64,000 nt of DNA from Magnolia sinica (GCF_029962835.1 NC_080589.1:18373586-18437585), one strand, 5' to 3'; positions 10,986 through 23,632 are shown, counted from the first letter of the stretch. A program made the numbers and translations. Notes: generated by a model from the letters alone, not told the origin.

Positions 10986-12640
10986 TTAGAACTTCTCTCC
11001 CCAAGTCGTGAAGGTTCGGGACGCATAGATGGCCACGATACGCAAACCTCCATCTAAGCTAATCCTCCATTCTGATTCTTCACTATCGCTTGCACGCTCT
11101 CTCATCTTTACCAATAGCTCATCTTCTTTCTGAGACATAATGATTCGATCATCAATAAGTGGTTGCATGTGGAAGTGTGCGACGCTCTCGAATGGCTCCT
11201 CCACTATCAGCCTCTGTTCGAAATCTCACCCAAACTCCACCATATTTCACTCTTCTACCATCAGTGGCGCTACAAATTCTACAGTTTTCTTGCGGCTCAA
11301 CGCATCGGCCACAAGGTTAGCCTTGCCAGGATGGTAGGAGATTTCAAACTTGAAGTCTTTCAAAGTCTCCATCCAACAACATTGCCTCATATTCAGGTCC
11401 CTCTGTGTAAAGATGTACTTGAGGCTCTTATGGTCGCAAAAGAGCTCAAACTCCTCTCCGTAGAGGTAATGTCTCTAAAGCTTTAATGCGAAAATGACTG
11501 CCGCCAATTTTAGGTCATGAGTGGGGTAATTTTCTTCGTGTTTCCTCAACTATCGTGAGGCATAGGCGATCACCCTATCCTTCTGCATAAGCACACAACC
11601 CAAACTGACTAGAGAGGCATCGGTGTAAATAGTATATTTGACCCCTTGCTATGGCAGTACTAGCACGGGCGTAAATGTCAGCTTGTCATTTAATTCTTGA
11701 AAGGCTGCTTCTGTTTTCTCATTCTAAGCAAATTTAAGATCTTTCCGAGTAAGTTGAGACAACGGTCGGGCTATCTTGGAGAAATCTTCAATGAATCAAC
11801 GATAATAGCCGACAAGTCCGAGGAAACTCCTCACTTCTGTAACTGAGCCGGGCTGCTCCCAGTCTTATACCACGGTCACCTTGGCAAGGTCCATGGCGAT
11901 TCCTTCTTTGTAAATCACGTGTCCTAAGAACTTGATTTCTTCCTTCCAGAAGTCACATTTTCGGTACTGTGTAAACAATTGATTCGACTTAAGAGTATCA
12001 AGGACTACTCGCAGGTGTTCTTCGTAATCTTTCTGACTCTTTGAGTATATCAAAATGTCATTTATGAATACGATGATGAATTGGTAAAGGTATGGTCGGA
12101 ACACCCGGTTCATGAGATCCATGAATACAGCCGGTGCATTTGTAAGTCCAAACAGCATTATGAGGAATTTGTAGTGCCCGAAGCTAGTCCTGAAAGTTAT
12201 TTTCTACACGTCTTCATTCCTGACACACAACTGATAATACTCGGACTATAAGTCTATCTTAAAAAAATACTGAACTCCCTTCAATTGGTCGAACAGATCA
12301 TCTATCCTGGGCAGAGGATACTTGTTCTTTATCGTGACATGATTTAGCCTGCGATAATCTATACACAACCGCAGCGATCCATCCTTCTTTTTCACAAACA
12401 ACATAGGTGCTCCCCAATGAGATACACTCGACCGTATAAAACCCAAGTCCAATAAATCATCGATCTGTTTCCTCAATTCCTCCATCTCACACGGAGGCAT
12501 ACGGTACGTCGGCAAGGAGATAGGTGTTGCGCTCGGCATAAGGTCGATGGTAAAGTCGATCTTGCGCTGAGGGGGTAGTCAAGGGATCGTCCTAAACATG
12601 TTCGTGAAATCTTGGACCACTGACGTGTCCCCAAGTAACG
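10986..12640 (-). pseudogene. Reverse transcriptase and RNase H of Ty3 element 1 (broken)
   Basis: The RT fingers and palm are seen at 12539-12246 with [25 protein letters not shown] and [22 protein letters not shown] stop follows KIDL at about 12243 and a second stop lies near 12210. The segment 12158-11865 has [18 protein letters not shown] and then FINDILIYS, where the usual FIDD/YVDD has its first active-site Asp replaced by Asn. RNase H traces ([21 protein letters not shown]) run through about 11650-11480. With stops and the active-site change, this copy is inactive. The counterpart in element 2 (54600-56202) keeps FIDD. Confidence 0.88.
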
Positions 12641-12789
12641 GACCATCATAATTCTCCAACAGGGAAGCATAACAACCAATGTGGTAGGGCCAACTGACCT
12701 AAACTGGGAAGGTGAAGGTCATGCCCTCGGCCCTATGGTTTATCACCAATCTGGTTTCATAGTCAATCTCTGCCTTCATTTCGGTGAGC

Positions 12790-13060
12790 CAATCCATGCC
12801 AAGGATGACGTGTTAATGGTATATCTTGGTTACAATCAGGTCAATGCACACCACTCTGCTTCTTAAGTCTATCGGGCAACTCTTACAAAGCTTAGTGGCG
12901 TCTGAGAAGGTCCCTGTTGCGGCAATGACTCTCACCCCAACCATAGGGTTAGTATCCAACCCTAATCGCTTAACTGTAGAGCATGCTATAATAAAAACAG
13001 TGGACCTAGTGTCCACTAATAGGAATACAGTGTACCTTGGATGTGGGCAGTGACTTCAAA
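12790..13060 (-). pseudogene. Retropepsin (protease) remnant of Ty3 element 1
   Basis: A retropepsin cuts the Gag-Pol polyprotein. Here the region around 13016 reads MDTRSTVFIIACSTVKRLGL, where D-T-G-(S/A) would be expected, so the Gly after the catalytic Asp-Thr is Arg. PMVGVRV and the CPIDL stretch match the family and are conserved in element 2 (56365-56697). Confidence 0.75.
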
Positions 13061-13269
13061 GGCTAGCGGTACTGCAACCGCTGATTCAGATGCTTCGGCG
13101 GTGAGTGCATGTACGCGAGCTTGTTGCGGGTGGTTAGGTGGCGCTGTCATAAGCCGTTGAGGTGGCCTATTTTAGGATACAGGAGGTCAGTTGTATGGTT
13201 GCGCTGGTGCTACAGATCATAAAGGAGGGGCTGAAATAGCCTGCGGTGGCTAGCGGTTGACCCTTTGAG

Positions 13270-14361
13270 GCGGCGTGTAGCCGTTATCTCTCATCTTGGT
13301 AAAGCAGAAGGGGTTAGTGTGGCCCACTCTATTGCATTAGGTACACATAAGATCAAAACGCTTTTGCTAAGCTGGCGGAGCCATTAGTCTTGGGGGTAAG
13401 TTCATACGTGGCCTCTTACCGAGAAATGACCGGGTTTACAATTCGGGCCTAGGCCTCGAGCCCATTGGCAAGCGTGTTCGGGACACCCGCTCACCATCAT
13501 GCTTAACTCACAGGGACATGTTTATCAATTCATCATATGTGGGAATGCTAGCACAACACATTTTAGTGTGGATGTCAGCCCGCAACCCTTTCGAAAATCA
13601 CCGCATTCTCATCAACTCATTTGCCAAAATCAAAGGAGTATATCTAGCTAATTCCGTGAAATGGTTCTCATACTCTGCTACCATCATTCCCCCTTGCCTG
13701 AGGTGGAGGAATTTGCCCTCTTTCTCATTGTGATAGATGAGGGGAAAGTATTTCTCGTGGAAGCGTACCTCGAACCCATCCACATCTACACAAACCCCGC
13801 AGGAACAGTTCGAAGGACATTGTCCCACCACAAGCTAGCTTCCTTTTCAAACATGTAAGTAACAAGCTCGACCTGTTCCACTTTAATGCAGTGTAATGGC
13901 CTTAGTATCTTGGATATTCTAACCAACCAATACTCAGCCTCCTCGGGTCTATGAGTACCCACAAAAGTGGGAGAACAGAAGTGCTGAAAATACTCAAACA
14001 GGCCACATGCGGTCGTTGCCCCGGTGGCCTGCATGGGTTGCATCGGCAGACCCACATTCATGTTTTATGCGATGGCCCCCGCTATAGTTGTTAGGACCTG
14101 TTGTTGTTGTTACATTAAGAGCATCATTTGCTCCAATCTATCTAGGGGAGGGGTTGCCTGAGGCATCTGTGGCGTCAACGAAGATGCGCGGTTCTGACCT
14201 AGAACCAATGGTACACTCGGTGTTGGCCCATTTGTGGGGCCAGTGGCCGATTGTGAATCCGGCATCGTCTCGCTACCTGGACCCAAACTAGGGTCCGTTT
14301 GGCTATCACTCGGGAGAAGGACCCAAACTTCTTGTTATGTTTTGAGTGGTTTTAGGAGGAA
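13270..14361 (-). pseudogene. gag of Ty3 element 1 (broken, start lost)
   Basis: Gag forms the virus-like particle in the cytoplasm. The capsid-like part at 14061-13598 has FCSPTFVGTHRPEEAEYWL, TYMFEKEASLWWDN, FHEKYFPLIYHNEKEG and VAEYENHFTELARY, which are shared Ty3 gag landmarks. The zinc knuckle near 13340-13300 reads CT*CNRVGHTNPFC, a CX2CX4HX4C box with a stop inside it. The position that is ATG in element 2 (57933-57935) is ATT here near 14359, so the start is lost. Many stops separate the parts. Confidence 0.85.
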
Positions 14362-14631
14362 TTCCCTATATACAACATAGGGTACAATATTCATAAAGTT
14401 AAGGTGACATCATCAGCTTTTCCCAAACATTCCACACATTACTAAACAAAAGGAGCTCCATGCATTTCATTAAACAAAATTTATCTTAAATATGATATGG
14501 CATTACATGTACCATGATAGAGAACACATGATAGCTAACTAACAAAAGACTTCAACATTTACCAACCTAGCATCCAAACTAAGCCTATCCATGGCTATTA
14601 CAAAAAAAAAAAGTAACTACACGCGATACTA

Positions 14632-15864
14632 CTAATCCTCCGATTCTGGAGAAGGCGGATGTGCTCCCTTATCCTGCATGCAGCACAGGAGGGCCTTCAG
14701 GGTACGGGACATCCTCTTGAACTTCTACTTCAGGTAGGCCTGGTTTTCCTCAATCTTGGTCATATGGCCATCTTGGGTAGCCTAGTCCTGGTGGTCATCA
14801 CGAGTAGTGGGAGGGCCCCAGTCGGAGTCATGAGTCTCCACTTCTTCATCCTGTTCCTCTTCTTCACTTTCTTCCTCTTCTTCTGTCTCTTCTTCTACCT
14901 CATCCCCGAATTCTTCAAGTCTGGCTTGGCATTGCCTGGGACTCATTTTCATGTTGTTGAGGGTAGTCTCATTGATGAAATGGACAGGGGCGAGATTGTC
15001 CATGTGGAGCCTAAATCCAAAGTTGCGGGCGATCTTTCAAACTAGTCAGCTGAATGGGAGGGAAGAGTCCCCCCGAATAGCCTGTGTCGCCTTAACTATC
15101 TGGGTCAAGGCAAGAGTGGGCAGGCACACCTTTTCTCCCTATCCTACTTGGTATAGGAAGTCCACCATGAACTTCGTGCACTCCGTACGGTTGCTCCATC
15201 TGGGATATGCATTGTACGTGCATATATGGTGGAACAGGTGGTAATCATCCATCATGCGTGTCGTTGAGAGGCTGTTCCCTCACCTCCAATGAACGAGTTG
15301 GCCACAAAGGAAGCAAGTGCGGCGATCTCTCTCTCGTCCACTAGTGAGATTAGTCTCACTGGCATGTACAACACCACACTCCACTCCCATGATACAGGCC
15401 ATGATATCTACATTGACCCTGGTTTCTGTTCTCCCCAATGGGATGATAAACTGGAGAGGATCAAGAGTTAGGTCTCTTATGTGTGCATAGAAGGCCCCCA
15501 CGGTGCCCTCACTAGTATGTGTTTTTCCTTCAAATATGGGGCCCCACCCGTTCTTCAGGAGGTGGTCGATTACTGGTTACATCCCAAACAATTTCTCATC
15601 CATGTGAGCTTCGAAAACAACCTTACGATTACAGAACTTACCGAGTCCGGTGCCCGTCGGTAGAGACCTCTCTATCAGGATTTGGGGGTCAAGGTCCCGC
15701 TTTGACCTCCGCTCGGCGCTCGCACTTGTCTTAGCACTTGTTTTCTTTTTGAAGCGAGTTGGACGGCTTGGCCCGGCCTCGTCCGGGGCCGCTCGCTTTT
15801 TCCCCATAAGGGAAAGGAGCGTCGAAATGGAGAAGATGGCGGCCATGACCTCAAAAAGGGCCAT
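14632..15864 (-). pseudogene. Extra open reading frame upstream of gag, Ty3 element 1
   Basis: A coding-like region of about 410 codons lies between the leader and gag on the same strand as gag. It begins MALFEVMAAIF, passes MGKKRAAPDEAGPSRPTRF, a basic stretch and RDLDPQILIERSLP, then VVFEAHMDEKLFGM, GAFYAHIRDLTLDPLQF and VNVDIMACIMGVECG, and ends in an acidic run (EEETEEEEESEEEE) and CCMQDKGAHPPSPESED before a stop at 14632-14634. The middle resembles the 'putative plant transposon protein' domain seen in plant retrotransposon proteins, but I cannot confirm that. The same order exists in element 2 (58231-59563), which argues for past selection as a protein. Stops and frameshifts make this copy inactive. 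Its function is unknown. Confidence 0.7.
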
Positions 15865-16896
15865 GGAGATGGAAGGGATATGGAAACGAGGAATTTTTTA
15901 GGAGATGAGAGTTTTGGGAACCCTGGGTAATGGGTTTGGTGCTCAAATGAGCAAAAGGAAAGAAATACAAGGGAGATTAGGAGAGAGTTGAGGTGAGGGG
16001 GTGTAGAATGCAAGGGAAAAGGGGATTTAGAAGCATGGAAATGGAGATTTGAGAGAGAGGGAGGGTTTTTGGAGGGTTTGGAGGGCTAAAGGGGTTTGGA
16101 AATAGGTAGAAATGAAGAAAGGAGGAGTTGTGGGGTCATATAAGTGGACCCCCACACATGGGAGGGGCCCACCCAATCGGACCAGCGACGGTGTGCCGTC
16201 GATCCCACAGCACCACCGCTCCCTGCTGGACAGACTAGCGGTGCGTTGCCGATCGGGCGGTGCCGCCGTGGCCTGCTGGCCAATTCGGCGTTGCGCCGTC
16301 GATTAAGCGATGTCGCCGCTGCCCGCTGGCCAGTCTGGTGGTGGCCACCCCCCTTCGGTGATTTTTTTAGTCCATAAGACCCCCTAGGCCCCACTGACTT
16401 ATTGTTTTGGGTTCCCGATAGGTTAGGTCCACCCATCGCAATATGAAGGGGTGTTTCATCGGACGTTCTAGATCCCTTTGTGATCCAGAAATCCATCATT
16501 TGACGACCCAGATTGTCAAGGTTATTCGAAAACTTCTTTCCTTAGTTGGGACTAAATTTGGCGAAGATCTATACTCAATTTGAACTACAAAGTTCAACGT
16601 TTAGGCCGTCCTGGCCTTATTAGCTATTTATACCAAGTCCCACTGTATTACGATCGAGTCGACCTCAAGTCGACTTGATTTGTTATCTTTAGTCAGAGGT
16701 GACTTAGGTCATTGCACATGATCTGAGTCCCCCAGTTATAAACCTTCGACTAAACTACAGTGTTTGGCCTCGCCTATCGGTAAAACTTTGGGATCCTAAT
16801 ATCATCTCTAAATTCCATCGCCCCCTTCCTAAGTCAGAGTGCGTCAGAGTGCGTCATGTTAGCCTATAACTGTAGGTCTAGTTTAATCCAAATCAT
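15865..16896 (-). other. Untranslated leader of Ty3 element 1
   Basis: The stretch lies between the primer site and the first reading frame. It contains a GC-rich block (about 16180-16350) with repeated 'gcYgctggcc' motifs that could fold strongly. No coding sequence is supported. Confidence 0.6.
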
Positions 16897-16908
16897 GCTT
16901 TGATACCA
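16897..16908 (-). other. Primer-binding site, tRNA-iMet type
   Basis: On minus it reads TGGTATCAAAGC, one base off the usual TGGTATCAGAGC complement of initiator Met tRNA. It sits three bases inside the 5' LTR, the standard place for first-strand priming. Confidence 0.9.
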
Positions 16909-17938
16909 ACTTGTAATGCCCTGAATTTCGAGGGTTGAGCAAAACTCTACTCTCGAGATTCAGAACATCACTTATGGACTATGGATGATGATATTTAGGT
17001 TTCTTCCATATAAATGAGTTAAGCATGCATGGGATTATACTAAACAACACATCATACTCTGGATTTAATTAAGTTAAGCAAGTGCGGAAGTCTAAAACAT
17101 ATTTATTTAAGTATGCAGCTGTTTCACAAAACCTCTTCCAAAGTATGAGTACATAACCAGGCCCAATATATATGTATTTTTTCAAAATGAATAAAATATG
17201 GATATGTAAAAGTGTCCAACCAATATAAAAGTGTCTAACTAAGCCCAGATGTCCCAGTGGTCCCTGCGCATCGGCACGAGGTCTACATCAACCCGCCCGA
17301 GAGTTGGAAGTAGCGGAATTCCTCCTCAACCAAGAAGTCCTTCTCCAGAGCATAAACGTCATCTGTACCTGCATACACATCAGAGTCTGGTTGGTATTTT
17401 AAAACACCGTCCTAGAGTGGGAGTGAGAGATCAACTTAGTGGTTCTATAAGGTAAAAGTTACACATGTTATCAAGTCAATCAAAGCAGTAATGATAAGGC
17501 AATCATAACAATCACTTCCTAACTACTCTTTTAAATGTAGGAAATGGAGTGCAAGTAATGATGCATGCCCTCACATCAAAGCTCCCTCACACGCGACTTC
17601 GATAGCCAATTTCGCATATAACAACACTTCCTCAAAACGGTGCAACTCCAACGCCTTTTTGGCACATCCTAACTAATGCAGTGCGATGCATGGTTGTGTT
17701 AGCCAAGTAATTAATTAAGCTCATTCATACAGTAAGTTTAGGAAACTAGGGTACCTCCCTTTATATCATTGACCCAAATCGAACACTCGACATCAAACAA
17801 CCACAGTGGTCCTACTCCTATGTTCTGGATCCACCTATGTTCATCACTCCTAATTAAACACATACGATAGGCAAGTTGTAGCTTCGTCACTCCTAGTCAA
17901 ACACATACGATAGGTAAGTTGTAAGAAGTTGTGCTCGC

Positions 17939-18125
17939 GATCACTACAGGAAGGCTCGTCACCCCAGCGTAGGCTGACAACACGAACACGATGTCCTATA
18001 CCACCATACCCAGATCACGAGTCTTAGTTGCTCACTGTTTACTGCAAGGAGGCTCGTCACCCAGCGTAAGCCGACAGCTTGGACACGGTGTCCCATACCA
18101 CCACGCCCAGCTCATGAATCTTAGT
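17939..18125. repeat. Internal tandem repeat of the LTR
   Basis: Two ~100-bp copies share 'ggctcgtcacc', 'agcgtaRgcYgaca' and 'cccataccaccaYgcccag'. Equivalent three-copy blocks occur in both LTRs of element 2 (51021-51258, 61304-61540) and a single diverged copy near 32047. Confidence 0.75.
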
Positions 18126-19234
18126 GGATCATGGTACCATAGTTAAGGTGGATCTTTACATTGGTGAGGGGTACCTTAAATTCAAGCAATCATGTCTATA
18201 TATGGTAAACATACAATAGGTCAATTGGTTCATTAGGTAAGCTCGATTGGTACGGGCGCACGCTAACATAATCGACATGGAGTGCATAAACACCCCTCGT
18301 GGCCTAGCCACTATTGACAATCGTTGTGCGACTCGGATTCATCTAGTTTACCCAAGGTGGTGAGACTAATTCGGCCACCCGAACAAGGACTTTTACTGCT
18401 TGTCTAGGCTACGTTTGTAGCCACAATCCTATCCAAATGCTGCTACAACCACGTGTAATATCCATCCCAGCATTCAGCAAAATAATTCAAGTGGATTGTC
18501 ATTTGGGCATTTCATCAAACTCATAGACTGTGTCAAATATAACTTGCACTTTATCAATTGATTTTAATGGAGAAAAACATACATATGCATAAGACAACAG
18601 GGAATCACACCTTAATACTTCTAGTAAATACAAATCATCAACAATTTTTCATTTAAACAATTTATCAAACACATAGACTACGTTAGTTACAACACATATT
18701 TTATCAATTGTTCGTACAGAGAAATCTATATGCATATGACGATGATGAATCCTAGATTGGAAATCATAGCAAGCACTAATCATTCTTTATTTCCCATTTA
18801 GACATTTCAACAAACACATAGGGTGCATCATTTATTTATCTTAGTTCATAGGTGTATCTCATACAGAAATCAACAATACAGTAGTAATCATGACAGACAT
18901 AAATCATTAGCTGTCATGAAAGCATTGATAAACTGCAACCTAAGCGTTTATAGTCTGCACCTTTCGTTAGAATGCTCGACTCGGACTCGGTCCAAACTCT
19001 ACATTTCCAAAAATGGAACGTTGGGCACCTAAATGATGAAATTGGTTAGTCGGGTTGACGAACAACTATCCTGGAGCTCTACATCGATATTAGGGTTAGT
19101 ATTTCTTACCCAAAATCATAGCCGAAAGAGGTTCAGTAGCGCAATAAGGTGGTGATCTAGGCATGTGGGTGCGTGGGAGAAGATTTCCCACAGTTTGAAA
19201 TTCGTATTTGTGAGAGAAGGGGTGTGTGGGAAGG

Positions 19235-19242
19235 TATTTATA
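19235..19242 (-). promoter_or_regulatory. TATA box of the Ty3 element 1 LTR
   Basis: Minus strand TATAAATA in the context GGGGCTATAAATACC, a strong plant TATA match. It places transcription start a few tens of bases to the left, so the long R-U5 would be about 2.3 kb. The matching site in element 2 is TATATAAT. Confidence 0.7.
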
Positions 19243-20016
19243 GCCCCAGATGGGGTGTAAATGACCCCAGGGCCTCTTTATACATTATTTTTACCTTGTG
19301 GGTGGTTGTTTCTGACGAATGGGGCTAATAGGGAGGCCCACGACTCATCTACGTCATAAGGCATGCTCCTTGACAATGGATCCATGCCAGGACTTGATTT
19401 CGGTGCGATCAGATGAGCCGATCGATCGTGGAGAACCTGTGTCAAATCAACGGTCATACGTGCTCAATAGGGGCTACTGTTATACGGATATGTGTAGGAA
19501 AATTTTCTTTCCCCATGGGTGAAGTTTGGTCATAAACTAACAGTGTGAAATCCTCAACTTTGCGTGAGAGCAAATGGCCCAATTCACTTAAGTTTTAGTT
19601 CATTTTCTAAAGATATTCTCATTTCTCACGCACTTCACTCATGGTTCAAGTTGGGCGTTTTTAGACACTATCTGGGCTTGATTCCCGCAATAGTCGTCAA
19701 GCCTAGTAGGATGGACATCTACCTATAATTTTATGATCATCGGACCCTTGACGTACGGTCTAGGTCAGTTATCGAGTTTCAATGTACTCTCGAGAGCGAC
19801 AGGCCCTTGGAATTTCTCCTAGGTCTTAAGATGACATTGAGTTAGTGGTACTCATGGTTTTAGGCCTCCTTAAATATGAAAAGGTGGCCCAAGCTTAATC
19901 CATAGATTATTTAATACTTAACTAAATCCCATCTAATTTATATGAAAGGATGCAGTCCTTGGGTTGTTCTGCCTGAGGTACTCGGGTCTTTGTACGGATT
20001 TTTTTAAGACGTTATA

Positions 20017-20975
20017 AAATGGTTGTTTGAAATTGGAATAATAATAGTTGGGTTAATCATGCCTCTTCATAGCATACAGACTTTACCGGGTGGTTAATAA
20101 AAGACCCGGAGTTTTTTTAGGTCATTACGGGCTGTATTGTAGAGTATTTTACCTAGTGATCCTAAGTTTTCATTACGTGTATTCAATTTGCATGGGCTAT
20201 CCTTTTTGCATAGGCTTTTTCGAGTGTCTAGTTTTCTTTGGACGTACATAAAGTACTCTTCCAAGAAGCTAGGCCAACTTGGGTGTCCTCTCTGCATGGT
20301 CTTTTTCGGGTGGCTAGTCCTCCTTAGAGCTTACCTTTGAGTACTTTTTTCAGGGGCTACTTCTCCTTGGGTGACCTTTTACTAGCTGGATGTGCATCCC
20401 CAAGTCTATGATCATATGCATGCATCCATGCATTTAAACAAGATTATCTTTATAAAATTTATTTAATGAATGCGTATCTGATGAACCTTATCTGATTACT
20501 ATGATAATCATTGTGAAATATTTGTTATTCACTTTTCTTGATAACTATGCTTAATTATCGTGATGATACGATAAACTTTGGGGGTTATACCTCAATGGGA
20601 TAGCCATTGATGCTATCAAATCGTAATCAATGTATAGGAGATGCAGAGGGTGCGTATGCTGGTGTTCAGGTGGAATAGGAGGAACCAGATGATCTTGCAA
20701 CTCCCTATTATTGATTTCATTTGCATTTAAGTTGTACTGTCATATATTATTATAACTTAAGACATTAGTTTGTATAAGTTTTCAGGTAGCCATTTGAATA
20801 TTTGGTTATGTATATTTAGACTCCCTCTTATACTTAATTCGTTTATATTCCACTAGTTTACCAACTCTAATAAAGGAAAAAAATGTATGTGAAATTTGAG
20901 TCACCGTTAAAGGTTAACACTCAGGTTTTTGGAAAATGAGTACTGTACTTAGGTTTTGGGAACGAGGGTGTTACA
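20017..20975 (+). repeat. Fragment of an older Ty3 LTR, inverted relative to the others
   Basis: On plus it ends '...gaacgagggtgttaca'. Its minus-strand reading (TGTAACACCCTCG..., then 'ttttccaaaaacctgagtg' and 'ttaacc') matches the start of the LTR at 23943 ('ttttccaaaaactcgagtg'). The left side is cut by the LTR of element 1. Both share 'aaatgcatggatg' further in. It faces the 23943 LTR head to head across the copia remnant. Confidence 0.7.
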
Positions 20976-22190
20976 TGAATAGAACTTAAACTTCTCTGTA
21001 GGAACAACCTTGATGAGCATGTCTGCTGGATTCACGCTGGTGTGAATCTTCTCCAATGTTACGCCTCCTTCCTCAAGCATCTATCGGATAACACGGACAT
21101 CCAACTAATTGTCCCACTCGCTAGTACAAATGAGTAACCTAAAGTCATCTTCTTGGAATCCACACTACCTGCATAATCAGAATCCACATACCCTTCTAAC
21201 TTTGTTCTTGTCTTCTCAAAAGTTAAGACGTAGTCTTCTGTACCATCTCACCGCCACTCAATATTGCTTGTCGGGGTATTTGCTCCCAACACTGGTTGCC
21301 CGTGAAATCACCGATCTAACACAGACCATGGCATGCACTACCAACCGCATTCGAATAACGCTCATGAAATATATCATATTTTTCCTCATCTATTTTGGAA
21401 CATGTTCTGAGGAAAGCTTTTAATTAAGTTGCGTAGGGAACGCTCACTGGCTTTGTCTGGTCCATCACATCCTTGATTATTACCTACACAAGGTATTCTA
21501 CCTATGATTACCAAAACCTGCTCATCTTTAAGTCTCTATAAATATCATTGTCGAGAACCTTCTTTGTAGCCCCCTGATCCTTCATCCTAAATGTCTCACT
21601 TAACTAAGTCTTTAGTTCATTAATTTCAGACATGTCATGATTGGCGATCTACATGTCATCAACATACAATTCTTAACTCACCATGAAGGAATCAAATTAT
21701 AAACCACTGCCTAGGTGATAGGTCGTGCAACGACCTCCTGTAAACTTTTTTCTCAACCCCTTTAAACTTCGAACCGTTCTGGTTACTTCATGTAGATCTG
21801 CTCTTTCAATTTTCCTTGTAAAAGTGTAGACTCAACATCCATCCTTTCCAGCTCAAGATCGCATTAACCAACCAGTACTAATACGAATCTTATAGACACT
21901 TGTTATACCGTCGTCGCGAATATCTCTGAGAAGTCAATCCCTTCTCTCTGAGCATGACCCTTCGCTACCAACCTTGCTCTGTATCTATGTTGTATCCCCT
22001 TGAAGATCCACCTGCATCTAACCGCTTTTCGGCCCACTAGAAACCCCACCGGCTCCCAAATGTCTGTTTGGTACAATGAGTTTATCATATCGTCCATAGT
22101 CACCTTCCACTTTTTACATCAGCCTCACTTAGAGCCATCTGAATAGTAGATGGATCCCCCTCGCCTGTAACGAGAGCATATGAGATATTG
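20976..22190 (-). pseudogene. Copia reverse transcriptase/RNase H remnant
   Basis: At 22103-21903 the copia RT entry region is clear: INSLYQTDIWEPV, then CRWIFKG, RARLVAKGHAQREGIDF and SEIFATTV. Further left come decayed pieces such as DLELERMDVESTLLQGKL (near 21850-21800) and KPVSVPYA (near 21450). The far left 21080-20976 reads EEGGVTLEKIHTSVNPADML then VPTEKFK, the end of copia RNase H. Many stops rule out function. Confidence 0.88.
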
Positions 22191-22409
22191 GAGTCATCCA
22201 TATACCTCGCCAATATCCTACGATTATGTTGTGTGATTCTTCTCATAGGTGGCTGCTCCACCTACTCTGTATCTCTATCCGCGTGTCTCAGCCTTCATGC
22301 CCTACCCGCTCATATGGTCATGCCCATCATGCCACACACGTGCAGAGGTGGAATTCGCTACAGCCACTGTAGCTCCACCTATTGAAGTGCTCCTTATCAA
22401 CCTATAAAA

Positions 22410-22740
22410 ATTACTAAGTCATTACGCGCACTTTCCTGATAATACGTGCCCCCTTAAATACTTTAAGGACACCATCAATACCCGTGAACCAGCACCCTAT
22501 AGCCTCGAGTGCAATAAGAGAAATCAAGTTCTTTTTCATGTCAGGAACGTGCCTCGCCCCAGTCAGGGTACGCTGTCCCATCAAACATCTCGATACACAC
22601 CGTACCAACAGCCATGACATTATAAGCATTGTCATTGTCCATAAACACCTATCCACCAGCGCACTCACTATAACTGGTGAACCAACTCCGATGAGGAGTC
22701 ATGTGACAAGATGCCCCTATGTCTAGAATACACTCATCCT
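22410..22740 (-). pseudogene. Copia protease and pre-integrase remnant
   Basis: Near 22735-22690 the frame reads DECILDIGASCHMTPHRSWF, the copia protease motif with D-I-G-A-S in place of D-T/S-G-A-S. From 22668 to 22414 follows LTGARHVPDMKKNLISL and VLKVFKGAR, the segment before integrase. The catalytic integrase that should come next is missing, leaving only about 220 bp before the RT linker. Confidence 0.85.
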
Positions 22741-23632
22741 TACGATCATCGTATAAGTATCTGATCATAGACACATACAAAATATCACCATCTTATCCAC
22801 TCGATCCATCTGATGTGGCAGTGTTGGCCTCCTTGTATGAAACCTTAGCGTCTTCTCTCTTAGATTTAGGTTTTGTGCAATCCTTCTTCACATGTCCTCT
22901 CATCTCACAATTCCAGCACTTTAATTTACCTTTGACTTTGCCTATGGACCTAGTTCTTGACCCTGAAGATCCTGTAACTTGCTCAAAATTTCAGTCCCTC
23001 ATAATCAGTACATCAGAAGATGTCCCCATGTCGCTGTTACGCTTTCTCATGGCCTTCCCTTAAAGAGCTGAGATAATGGTGTCGACACTCAGGGTTTTAT
23101 TTACAGTGCACATCGTGTCCTTAAATGACTCATACAATGTCGAAAGAGAATTCAACAACATACATGCGTGTTCCTCATCTTTGATCACTTCCTCCATATC
23201 CAGTAATTTGTAAGCTAATTTATTAAAGTTGCTGATTTGGGCCTGCAGATCTCCATCCTATGCCATCTTGAAGGTTTACCATTATGACTTCAAGTGTAGG
23301 AGATTTTCAGAGGATTTTTTTCACATAGACATCCTCTAACTTCACCCACAACTTATCCACAGTTTTCTCCCTCATAACATTGTAGAGAACCTCATCCGTG
23401 AGACATAAACAGATGAAGGCTAAAGCATTACTATCAAGAGTCTTCCATTCTTCATCTTTCATTGTCGGCTTCTGCTCCTCAAGAGCCTTAACTTCGCCTT
23501 GCTTAGTTAAAAAACTAATCCTCTTAATCTTCCATAACTCAAAATATTTTTACCTAAGTACTTCCCAATATCAAACTTGGTGTTTTCCATTATTGCTAAT
23601 CCTGCAGATTCAGATCTGTGCCCCAACGATAT
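22741..23632 (-). pseudogene. Copia gag remnant with zinc knuckle
   Basis: The zinc knuckle CWNCEMRGHVKKDC (CX2CX4HX4C) is intact near 22918-22877, followed by a Lys/Ser-rich stretch and SYKEANTATSDGSSG before the protease. The region to the right carries decayed gag sequence with stops. Gag packages element RNA in particles. Confidence 0.8.

Larger units (their letters stand above)
9677..20016 (-). mobile_element. Ty3/gypsy element 1 (Tekay/Del-like chromovirus), 3' LTR missing
   Basis: Read on minus from right to left: a 5' LTR (20016-16912), a tRNA-iMet type primer site, an extra reading frame, gag, protease, reverse transcriptase/RNase H, integrase and a chromodomain-like tail, then the polypurine region near 9678-9700. 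Domain order and tail resemble Tekay/Del chromoviruses. Coding sequence is broken by many stops and the reverse-transcriptase active site is altered. The 3' LTR is absent; the CACTA terminus at 9676 takes its place. The base pairs right of the LTR (20017-20021, aaatg) cannot be matched with a left target duplication. Confidence 0.9.
16912..20016 (-). repeat. 5' LTR of Ty3 element 1 (3,105 bp)
   Basis: On plus it starts TGTAATGCCCTG directly beside the primer-site spacer and ends 'gacgttata', the decayed form of 'gacgctaca' in element 2. Length matches the ~3.15-kb LTRs of element 2. The right ~770 bp is U3 by the position of the TATA box. A two-copy 'aggctcgtcaccccagcgta' repeat lies at 17939-18125. 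Small frames inside are not genes. Confidence 0.9.

Noticed and set aside
16086..16499. 137-codon minus frame in the Ty3 leader
   Set aside because: GC-rich leader gives open frames on both strands and it is not conserved in element 2.
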